Shown here: in pieces, positions 1-7,071 of the stretch
Layout: every line of letters starts with the position of its first letter
How positions within the stretch are numbered: position 1 is the first letter of the stretch
DNA from: DATBRC01 sp036560485
GTDB taxonomy: Bacteria > Pseudomonadota > Gammaproteobacteria > Burkholderiales > Burkholderiaceae_D
Assembly: GCA_036560485.1 (NCBI GenBank)
Contig: DATBRC010000054.1
Location: 186,001 to 250,000, forward strand
Direction: 5' to 3'
Length of the DNA stretch: 64,000 bases
The notes under the pieces: generated by a model
The model's database searches: none
What the model saw: only the letters and a program-made list of their open reading frames with translations
What the model was told of the DNA's origin: nothing
Made by a program: the position numbers and the translations under genes

Positions 1-1
1 C

Positions 2-994
2 AAAGGCGCAATGCTGACGCATGACAACCTCGCTTCGAACGCCCAGGTCTTGCACGATGTATGGCGCTGGCAAAAAGGCGATGTGCTGCTGCATGCACTG
101 CCGCTGTTTCACGTACACGGCTTGTTCGTTGCATCGCATGGCGCACTGATCAATGGCAGCAAAATGATCTTCTTGCCGAAGTTCGATAATGCCGATGTGA
201 TCAAGCATTTGCAGCGCTCAACCGTTTTCATGGGCGTACCGACATACTACGTTCGCTTGTTGGCCGATCCCGCGTTTGGTCAATCAGTTTGCCAAAATAT
301 GCGGCTGTTCATTTCCGGCTCCGCACCTCTGCTGCTTGACACATTCAACGAATTTAGCAAGCGCACCGGGCACACGATTCTGGAACGCTACGGCATGAGC
401 GAAACGACGATGCTGGTTTCCAATCCTTATCTTGATGAACGCATCGGCGGCACCGTCGGTTTGCCCTTGCCGAGCGTATCCGTGCGCGTTGTCAGAAGTG
501 ATGGCACCCTTTGCGTTACAGAAGAGATCGGCGACATCCAGGTGGCAGGGCCAAATGTGTTCAAAGGCTATTGGCGCATGCCGGAGAAGACGGCGGAAGA
601 ATTCACAACCGATGGTTACTTCAAGACTGGTGATGTCGGCAAGTTCGGCAAAAATGGTTATCTGTCGATCGTCGGCCGCAGCAAGGATTTGATTATCTCG
701 GGTGGTTATAACGTCTATCCGAAAGAGATTGAATCATTTATTGATGAGATTGATGGCGTGGTCGAGTCAGCGGTGATTGGCGTACCGCATAAGGATTATG
801 GTGAAGCGGTGACAGCTGTGGTTGTCGCGAAGCCGCATGCAAAAATTTCCGAGGCAGATGTAATCGCAGTGTTGAAAGTAAAGATTGCAAATTTCAAAGT
901 GCCAAAGCGTGTGTTTTTCTTGAATGACTTACCGAGAAATACTATGGGTAAGGTGCAGAAAAATATATTGCGTGAACAATTCAAAACCGGATGA
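2..994 (+). CDS. Acyl-CoA synthetase, malonyl-CoA synthetase-like (5' truncated)
   Basis: ANL-superfamily adenylating enzyme that would activate a carboxylic acid with ATP and transfer it to CoA. The frame is open from base 2 and begins with K-G-A-M-L-T-H, the end of the phosphate-binding A3 motif, so roughly the first third of the protein lies outside the window. Visible motifs in order are YGMSE (A5), TGD in YFKTGD (A7), the hinge GRSKDLIISGGYN (A8) and the C-terminal PRNTMGKVQK with the catalytic lysine (A10). The GRSKD and SGGYNVYPKEIE segments are typical of the malonyl-CoA/methylmalonyl-CoA synthetase (MatB) group, but the substrate is inferred and a medium-chain acyl-CoA ligase cannot be excluded. 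No downstream partner gene is visible. Confidence 0.8.
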   Translation, partial: KGAMLTHDNLASNAQVLHDVWRWQKGDVLLHALPLFHVHGLFVASHGALINGSKMIFLPKFDNADVIKHLQRSTVFMGVPTYYVRLLADPAFGQSVCQNMRLFISGSAPLLLDTFNEFSKRTGHTILERYGMSETTMLVSNPYLDERIGGTVGLPLPSVSVRVVRSDGTLCVTEEIGDIQVAGPNVFKGYWRMPEKTAEEFTTDGYFKTGDVGKFGKNGYLSIVGRSKDLIISGGYNVYPKEIESFIDEIDGVVESAVIGVPHKDYGEAVTAVVVAKPHAKISEADVIAVLKVKIANFKVPKRVFFLNDLPRNTMGKVQKNILREQFKTG

Positions 995-1013
995 AGGAAT
1001 ATTTATTCCGATA

Positions 1014-1189
1014 GTAGGGCGTCAATAAGCGAAGCGCATTGCGCCGCATGATTGGCACCTAACTTACTTCTTGTCTTTAAACGTAATGGCAACTTGCAAT
1101 TCTTTGGCAATGCTGCAGTAATATGTGGCAAAAGCGCTAAATGTTTAGCCATCATACGGCGCAATGCGCTTCGCTTATTGACGCCCTAC
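1014..1189. repeat. MITE/REP-like element with 33-bp perfect terminal inverted repeats
   Basis: Positions 1014-1046 (GTAGGGCGTCAATAAGCGAA...) and 1157-1189 are exact reverse complements over 33 bp. Pairing continues imperfectly for about ten more bases inward. The roughly 90-bp centre is AT-rich and has no ORF. The element fills most of the gap between the acyl-CoA synthetase and the next gene. Arms beginning GTAGGG and containing AATAAGCGAAGCGCATTGCGCC resemble a dispersed intergenic repeat familiar from many proteobacteria; that is from memory, not a search. It could form a long cruciform or hairpin and may act as a terminator. Confidence 0.7.
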
Positions 1190-1240
1190 GACTTACGGCT
1201 TTGTATGACTAAGTAATTATTAAACGAAGAATCAATTTGC

Positions 1241-1807
1241 ATGCGTAACCTAACCCTTATTTTCTTCTTAATTGCGACACCTTACATCTCTACTATAGCA
1301 GCTGATGACGATTATTCTAACGAACATACGATTAGGGCATCAGACATACCAAGCAATGCACCACAATTTGAAAAATATCCCGCCACTGAAAAATTCAGAG
1401 GATCAGTCGCAGCACCTAATATCCGAAGTCATCCACGCTCACGAATGTTTCAAACTATGATCCGTCAAGGTGCAAAAGACGGCCCGAATTTTGCGGGACA
1501 TTACACAATAGTTTTTTGGGGTTGCGGAACAAGTTGTGCTTCGTTAGCGATAGTAGACACAAACACAGGAAAAGTTTTTCATCCACAAAATCTTCAAACT
1601 ATTGATAATATCAACGTCGACTTCGACGAGTTGGAAAAACCCGATGGGCGCCTAATAAAATTCAAGCTCGACAGCAAATTGCTTATCGTATTTGGCGGCA
1701 TCAATGAGGAACCCACGATGCGGGGAATCTCATATTTTGTTTGGGAAAATGAGAAACTTCGCCGTATTCGTTTTGTGCACAAACCCTATGGGTGGTCCGC
1801 GAACTAA
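1241..1807 (+). CDS. Putative exported protein of unknown function
   Basis: A 188-residue protein that I do not recognise. Residues 1-20 form a typical Sec signal (positive MRN, hydrophobic LTLIFFLIATPYIS, then TIAADD), so it is probably periplasmic. The mature part has a small-residue-rich core with a GHYTIVFWGCGTSCASL segment containing two closely spaced cysteines (C-x3-C), and ends in KPYGWSAN. The codon use and AT content look richer in A+T than the flanking genes. The gene stands alone between the inverted-repeat element and the convergent EVE gene, so context gives no function. The start is the first ATG of the frame and is supported by the signal peptide. Confidence 0.65.
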   Translation: MRNLTLIFFLIATPYISTIAADDDYSNEHTIRASDIPSNAPQFEKYPATEKFRGSVAAPNIRSHPRSRMFQTMIRQGAKDGPNFAGHYTIVFWGCGTSCASLAIVDTNTGKVFHPQNLQTIDNINVDFDELEKPDGRLIKFKLDSKLLIVFGGINEEPTMRGISYFVWENEKLRRIRFVHKPYGWSAN

Positions 1808-1917
1808 TTCGATAGTCACGTGCCTTATACATAACCGCACGGCCTCTCATCTTACTAAGTTGCACTCGCTTTACAAAGCACAGAATAGCTAATCAGATCA
1901 CAATTGACTGCCCCCAT

Positions 1918-2379
1918 TTATTTCCCAACCATCTTCTGAATAACCTTCCACTCCGCAGCAGTCACCGGCGTAATCGAAAGCCGATTCCCCTTCCGCAGTA
2001 TCTGCATATCAGCCAAATCAGCATGCGCACGTAAATCAGCCAACGCAATCAACGGAATTTTTTTAACCGCACGCACATCGACCAATATCCAGCGCGGATT
2101 TTCTTTTGTCGCCTTGGGATCGTGGTAATGACTCTTCTTATCGAATTGCGTATCGTCCGGATAAGGCGTGCTCGCCACTTCAGCGATACCGGCAATCCCG
2201 GGCTGCGGGCAACTGGAGTGATAGAACAACACGCCATCGCCAGGCTGCATCTCGTCACGCATGAAATTGCGCGCCTGGTAGTTGCGCACACCAAACCATG
2301 GCGACGTTTGTTTTGGTGCAGCCAGCGCGTCGTCAATACTCACTTCACCCGGCTCGGATTTCATTAACCAATATTTCAT
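1918..2379 (-). CDS. EVE domain-containing protein
   Basis: A 153-residue single-domain protein of the EVE family (PUA-like fold, related to thymocyte nuclear protein 1 and YTH domains), expected to recognise modified bases in nucleic acids. The start MKYWLMKSEP and the segments WFGVRNYQARNFMRD, GDGVLFYHSS and GIAGIAEV are the hallmarks of the family, and the length is normal. It lies downstream of 6S RNA and zapA on the same strand, an arrangement recurrent in Burkholderiales. No catalytic function is expected. The precise ligand is unknown. Confidence 0.88.
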   Translation of the reverse strand: MKYWLMKSEPGEVSIDDALAAPKQTSPWFGVRNYQARNFMRDEMQPGDGVLFYHSSCPQPGIAGIAEVASTPYPDDTQFDKKSHYHDPKATKENPRWILVDVRAVKKIPLIALADLRAHADLADMQILRKGNRLSITPVTAAEWKVIQKMVGK

Positions 2380-2446
2380 GGGGATTCGCTCTACTGATTT
2401 TTAAATTTCTGAAAACTGACGCAAAGTACACCGACATCAAAATTAT

Positions 2447-2527
2447 CGTCGTTCCCGCGAAGGCGGGAATCCATGCTGAGCCTGATCATTTCTCTCACTA
2501 TGGATTCCCGCCTTCGCGGGAACGACG
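2447..2527. repeat. REP-like hairpin (28-bp arms)
   Basis: Arms 2447-2474 and 2500-2527 are perfect reverse complements containing GTTCCCGCGAAGGCGGGAAT, separated by 25 bp. This is the very common short intergenic palindrome found in many copies in proteobacterial genomes. It lies between the EVE gene and the 6S RNA terminator and may add transcription termination or mRNA stability. Confidence 0.8.
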
Positions 2528-2562
2528 TGTCAGTGAGTCTACGTAAGCCCGTCACATAAAAA

Positions 2563-2588
2563 AAGCGGCTGCACGAATGCAACCGCTT
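2563..2588 (-). terminator. Rho-independent terminator of 6S RNA
   Basis: On the minus strand an 11-bp stem (AAGCGGTTGCA / TGCAGCCGCTT, one G-T pair) closes a TTCG tetraloop and is followed by a run of T. It sits immediately after the 6S RNA. Confidence 0.85.
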
Positions 2589-2772
2589 ATGGAATTAAAA
2601 CCCGCCTGTGCCGCTATGCCGGCATCCCGAACCAAGACGGTTCAAGGTGGTCACAGTTAGTTCAACTTCGGGTTCGTCGGACTAGCGACGCTCACGCCCA
2701 TCGAACAAAATTCCGCAACCGATGCGCATAAATGGTTCAAGGAATATATGGCAATCGCGTACACGGCAGGAG
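2589..2772 (-). ncRNA. ssrS: 6S RNA
   Basis: Regulatory RNA that binds the sigma70 RNA polymerase holoenzyme in stationary phase. Evidence: position directly downstream of zapA, the normal betaproteobacterial location; length of about 184 nt between a consensus promoter and a terminator; and the family-like segment ACCTTGAACCGTCTTGGTTC near the 3' side. The 5' end (CCTGCCGTG) can pair with the 3' segment (CGGCACAGG) to form the closing stem, with the large central bulge expected in between. The 5' end is inferred from the promoter and could be off by a few bases; the 3' end is placed just before the terminator. Confidence 0.82.
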
Positions 2773-2778
2773 TGATTT

Positions 2779-2806
2779 AGTGTACTCCAAACGACCTGCA
2801 TGTCAA
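2779..2806 (-). promoter_or_regulatory. Sigma70 promoter of 6S RNA
   Basis: On the minus strand, TTGACA (2801-2806, perfect -35) is followed after 16 bp by TACACT (2779-2784, -10). The predicted start at about 2772 agrees with the expected 6S RNA length. Confidence 0.75.
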
Positions 2807-2833
2807 ACACTTTGGAGCGACTTTTTAAAAAAA

Positions 2834-3145
2834 TTAAAAAAGTTTTTCTTGCGGTGTCAGCGCGGCATCCAGCACTGTATGCATTGCGGAAATTTTTTGT
2901 TTGACTTCTGCGATTGTTAAATCAGACAGCGGTCCGCCCGGCGATCTTGTCGATAAAAATTCTGCTGCAATACCGAGCGCTGCCATCACTGCGATACGAT
3001 CATTGCCCTTGATTTTGCCCACATCCCTGATGGAACACATCTTGTCGTTCAAGTAGTTGACAGCTAATTGCAAAGTTGCTTCTTCGCCTTCCTTGCAGGC
3101 CAATTTATAAGACTGGCCCATGATTGTCACATCGAGCTGACTCAT
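2834..3145 (-). CDS. zapA: Cell division protein ZapA
   Basis: 103-residue FtsZ-associated protein that stabilises Z-ring protofilaments in the cytoplasm. The N-terminal MSQLDVTIMGQSYKLAC head and the helical tail (NDRIAVMAALGIAAEFL) match ZapA, and the length is typical. Its ATG overlaps the stop of the upstream zapB-like gene by ATGA, so the two are translationally coupled. 6S RNA follows on the same strand with its own promoter. Confidence 0.92.
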   Translation of the reverse strand: MSQLDVTIMGQSYKLACKEGEEATLQLAVNYLNDKMCSIRDVGKIKGNDRIAVMAALGIAAEFLSTRSPGGPLSDLTIAEVKQKISAMHTVLDAALTPQEKLF

Positions 3146-3357
3146 TCGGTCTCCTCATCTGGTTCGGCTACTGGAATTTTATCCAGTAAAGCAGTCACAC
3201 GCAGATGCGCTTCCTGCATCCGTTTGGATAAGGCCACATTCTCGGCAGTGAGTGCAGCAGCATTCAGACGCAGTTCGGCATTCTCGCGACGCAATGATTG
3301 CGCCAACTCTGCCAACTGGCTGATTTTTTCGTAAAGTTGATGGAAATCTGAAATCAT
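3142..3357 (-). CDS. ZapB-like coiled-coil cell division protein
   Basis: Small (71 residues from this start) heptad-rich protein: MISDFHQLYEKISQLAEL followed by runs of Leu, Glu and Ala predicted to form one long coiled coil. It belongs to the short coiled-coil family usually found upstream of zapA in betaproteobacteria (TIGR02449-like), analogous to ZapB, and probably acts at the divisome with ZapA. The frame could be extended to a TTG at 3402, but the ATG at 3357, preceded by GGCGG, gives the family-like N terminus and is preferred. Its stop overlaps the zapA start. Confidence 0.78.
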   Translation of the reverse strand: MISDFHQLYEKISQLAELAQSLRRENAELRLNAAALTAENVALSKRMQEAHLRVTALLDKIPVAEPDEETE

Positions 3358-3753
3358 TCCGCCACTATAGTGGTGCAAACGAATTTCAGTCAATAGATTC
3401 AACTACTTGGCGTCGTCTTTTCAGACATCAAATGAATAAAATCATGTGCGGCAGGTGATACACAAGATATTTGAAACCAATAATCAACAAAAAATAATAC
3501 CCAACTCATCAAAATTGGATAACAAGCCTGCAAATTCATGTCGACATCCTTTCTCTCTGCCGATCAAATAAAAACCATACAACGGGACTAAAAACAAATT
3601 TGAATTTCAGCGATTACGCTGCTGCATGCTTATCTCGAAAAACTTGATTGATTGCCATTTTTTTAATGCTGTCGGGAAGGGGGAGATATGTTGCTTCAAT
3701 GCGAAAAAGTGTGAGTGCTCATTAGCGAATGAAACAATCCTGCATTAATTTGG
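3358..3753. other. Gene-free interval upstream of the zapB-like gene
   Basis: About 400 bp, AT-rich, with no credible ORF, RNA or strong terminator. It should contain the promoter of the zapB-like/zapA pair; I could not single out a convincing -35/-10. Confidence 0.5.
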
Positions 3754-6700
3754 TCAGCTTTCTTTCATTATCGAATCAGTCAATTCCAAAAACCGGCCAT
3801 CCATCGTGATCAGCGCCGCTTTTATTTTTTTGTCCGGATACACCGCACGCGCTGCTGCTTGATAAGACGCCAGTTGCGCCTGATGCATATCCCGGTCGTT
3901 TTCAAACACGTTACGTTTGTAATCCAGAATCCAGACCGCATCATCGCTTTGCACCACACGATCAAACCGCAGGAATTCCCCTCCGTACAAGACTTCCATT
4001 TCATTGCAAGCATGGCGATACAACGCCGGATTGAAAAAACGTTCCAGCTGCGGTTGCGCCAAAATTGTCAACGCATGCTTGCGAACAATCGCCGCTACTC
4101 TGCGCGAGCATGGCAGCCAATGCATAATCACATCCACTTCGGGCACACAGATCGGCCATGCATGCCCTTGCGTCAGTCGTTCAAGCAATGTGTGCAATGC
4201 AACGCCTTCATCAACTGCATGATCATTCACAGGGGCCAGCACATCCATCGATGCAGCTGCAAGTACAGGCGGATCAAAAATCGGCAGCATAAAATATTCT
4301 TCGCCCAACACGCTGGATGCGGTGATTGCATCGTCCAGGCGCATCGATGATTCAATTTGCAGCCGTCCATACCAACTGCCTTCCACAGTGCCGTCTTCAA
4401 GCGCATTGATTTTGCTCGCGACGCCGCTGACGATCAATAATTCCTTGGCGCGGGTTGCTGCAACGTAAAGCAGGTTCCAATCTTCCTGCGCCTTGAATTT
4501 TTCTTCTTCTTCAAAATAACGATCTCTCGCAGCACCGCGCTCGGCCTTACGCCCAAAAACGGAAAAATGTTTCGGACCATCTGCATCCTGCGGCCAATCG
4601 CACAAAATGCCGATATCGTCGCGTGCCGGATCGCTATGATTGGCATCCATCAGTACGACGACACGCGCTTCCAATCCTTTTGCGCTGTGTACCGTCAGTA
4701 TCCGCACCGCATCAACAGCTGCATCAATATTCGCCTCATCGGGCGCGTCGTTATTGGATCCTTTTTGTAATGTGCGCAATGCATCAATGAACTTCGGTAA
4801 ACTCGGATAGCGGCCTGCATCAAGATTCAACGCCAATTCCGTGAAGGTTTCAATATTCCCGATCACCTGATCGCGTACTGTCGGTGATGTCACCTGCGCA
4901 TAACGCGCAATCAACTCTCCTTCATGCAAAATCAGATCGAGCAAATCATGTACCGGCAAACGCGGCGCAATATACAGCCAATGCACCAGCAATCTGACGG
5001 CCCGTTGTAGCGGCGCCGAAATTTCACCGGCCTTGGCAGTTTGCATGCGCATCCACCAGGTATTCCCTGTACGCTGCGCCAACGCGATCAGATCATCATC
5101 GGTCGCGCCGATGATGGGGGATTTCAGCACATGTGCCAGCGCGCGGTTATCGCTCGGTGTAATCAAAAACGTCAGCAGCGCAATCAAATCAAGGATTTCA
5201 AGCGATTCCAGCAGACCGCCGCGTTTATCCGATATATAAGGAATACCGGCCTCGCGCAATGCAGTTTCATACGACATCAGATGCGTGCGTTTTTTTACCA
5301 GCAGCATGATGTCGGACCAATGCATGCTCTCTTCCGAACGATCACCGAGTCTTTGTCTGGCCTGCAGTATGGCCTTTGCCACCGTGCGTCCTTCTTCAAG
5401 ACGTCGCTGGTCTTCTTCCTCTTCGCGCGGTGTGGTCAGTGGATTGCGCAGCAAGAACTGCGTCGATTCCACCGAATCATTTATCTCGGGTTGGATCAAA
5501 GGCAAACGCCACACATCGCCCGCACGCTCAGCCAAGGTTGTTTGCAGTGCGAAAATCTCGTTATTGGTAAAACTGCGATTCAGTATGTCGACGATCGCAG
5601 CTGCATTGCGGCGCGTCTGATTGGTGCGCAGGAAGGCCGCGCCCTGTGCGACCAATAAATCGCGTGCAGCAATGAATACACGCGGCTCGGCACGGCGGAA
5701 TCGATAAATCGATTGCTTCGGATCGCCGACAATAAATACGCTCGGCTTTTCAACGTCGTCACCATAGGACTGCAACCAGGCGCGCACGATGCTCCATTGC
5801 AGCGGATTGGTATCCTGGAATTCATCCAGCAAAATATGCTTGTAGCGCGCATCCAAACGGCTTTGCAAATACGCTGCATGTTGTTCGTCATTCAGCAAGC
5901 GAAATGCCTGCCATTCCAGATCAGCGAAGTCGAATACACGCTGTTCCGCTTTTATTGTCTGGTAACGTTCAAGATACGCTGTGCCGACGATAAACAATGC
6001 ATTGTTCAATGCAATGACATCAGGCTCGAAGCTGCGTTTGCGTATCTGTACAAGAGTCTTGGCTATCGCTGCACACTGGTCATCAAAAGCATTGGCGCCA
6101 TCCGCACCAAAATTATCTTCAAGTGCTTTTGTTAACGCTTTGGTCTTTGTGTTTCTACGCAACTCATTTTTACTGTCGAAGAATTCATTACATAACGCAT
6201 CGAAATTTTCTGGACTGGCACCTGCCGACATTGCCATTTCAATGGCCGTCGCACGTTTCTGGTTAATAGCCGTCCCTTGCCCAAGCAACCACGCAATAGT
6301 TGAAATACGCTCCTTCAACTTGGCGTCATCCCACAACGCTATTCGCGCATCACGTTCGCCGTCTTGTCCGCACAGTTGCTGCAACCATTCCAGCGGAGCG
6401 CCACCTTGATTCGCAGCCCACCATTCGGCACGCTTGCTGACAAACGCGTCCAGCAGTTTTTTCGTATTCCAATCGCCGACACGCTCATACAGGTCAAGCA
6501 GGGCTGCCTTGATGCCTTCGTTCGTACTTTCATTCAACCCTTGCATCAATCTGCCGTATGTCTCTTTCATCAACTCACCAGTTGATTCGGTCAACGTATA
6601 GCCATGCGGCACACCGGAAGTGAGCGGCGCAATTTGGATCAAACGTGCAAACCAGCTATGGAAAGTATCGATCGATAAATTGGTGGGACTGGACAAAACC

Positions 6701-7071
6701 TGTTCATACAAGCTGCGCGCCTTTGGCAACATTGTCGGCAACTCATCGATACCAATGCCACGCTCCAGCAACAGCGTGCTCGCAGATGAATCCGGCAGCA
6801 GCGCCAAGTCATTCAGCAACTGCATCAATCGCTCGCGCATTTCCTGGGCAGCTTTGCGGGTGAAGGTAATTGCCAGCAATTCTGACGGTTGCGTCCCGGC
6901 CAACAACAAACGCAATATGCGTGCGACCAGCAACCATGTCTTGCCGCTACCGGCGCATGCCTCCACCACGACGGAACGCTGCGGATCGCAAGCCGCTGCA
7001 GTGAATTCTTTTGCGCTGGCTGCCCGATGATTTATTTCGTAGGCGCGCGGCAAATTATTTTCTGCTGCCAT
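3754..7071 (-). CDS. UvrD/RecB-type helicase-nuclease (AddA-like)
   Basis: Superfamily 1A helicase of about 1105 residues with a C-terminal RecB-type nuclease, expected to process double-strand DNA ends for recombination together with the AddB-like partner. Motifs in order: Walker A ACAGSGKT, Ia ITFTRKAAQEMRERL, II LLDEFQDTN, III FIVGDPKQSIYRFR, V ILTVHSAKGLE, VI YVAATRAKELLIV, and a nuclease centre with RFDRVV then WILDYKRN. Both ATPase and nuclease residues look intact. The ATG at 7071 overlaps the TAA of the upstream gene by one base (TAATG), so this start is preferred to an upstream one at 7119. The gene pair is the equivalent of addAB/rexAB; naming by orthology needs a tree. Confidence 0.9.
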   Translation of the reverse strand: MAAENNLPRAYEINHRAASAKEFTAAACDPQRSVVVEACAGSGKTWLLVARILRLLLAGTQPSELLAITFTRKAAQEMRERLMQLLNDLALLPDSSASTLLLERGIGIDELPTMLPKARSLYEQVLSSPTNLSIDTFHSWFARLIQIAPLTSGVPHGYTLTESTGELMKETYGRLMQGLNESTNEGIKAALLDLYERVGDWNTKKLLDAFVSKRAEWWAANQGGAPLEWLQQLCGQDGERDARIALWDDAKLKERISTIAWLLGQGTAINQKRATAIEMAMSAGASPENFDALCNEFFDSKNELRRNTKTKALTKALEDNFGADGANAFDDQCAAIAKTLVQIRKRSFEPDVIALNNALFIVGTAYLERYQTIKAEQRVFDFADLEWQAFRLLNDEQHAAYLQSRLDARYKHILLDEFQDTNPLQWSIVRAWLQSYGDDVEKPSVFIVGDPKQSIYRFRRAEPRVFIAARDLLVAQGAAFLRTNQTRRNAAAIVDILNRSFTNNEIFALQTTLAERAGDVWRLPLIQPEINDSVESTQFLLRNPLTTPREEEEDQRRLEEGRTVAKAILQARQRLGDRSEESMHWSDIMLLVKKRTHLMSYETALREAGIPYISDKRGGLLESLEILDLIALLTFLITPSDNRALAHVLKSPIIGATDDDLIALAQRTGNTWWMRMQTAKAGEISAPLQRAVRLLVHWLYIAPRLPVHDLLDLILHEGELIARYAQVTSPTVRDQVIGNIETFTELALNLDAGRYPSLPKFIDALRTLQKGSNNDAPDEANIDAAVDAVRILTVHSAKGLEARVVVLMDANHSDPARDDIGILCDWPQDADGPKHFSVFGRKAERGAARDRYFEEEEKFKAQEDWNLLYVAATRAKELLIVSGVASKINALEDGTVEGSWYGRLQIESSMRLDDAITASSVLGEEYFMLPIFDPPVLAAASMDVLAPVNDHAVDEGVALHTLLERLTQGHAWPICVPEVDVIMHWLPCSRRVAAIVRKHALTILAQPQLERFFNPALYRHACNEMEVLYGGEFLRFDRVVQSDDAVWILDYKRNVFENDRDMHQAQLASYQAAARAVYPDKKIKAALITMDGRFLELTDSIMKES

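Noticed and set aside
3859..6409. Several plus-strand frames of 100-200 residues inside the AddA-like gene.
   Set aside because: The helicase motifs on the minus strand are complete, so these are shadow frames.
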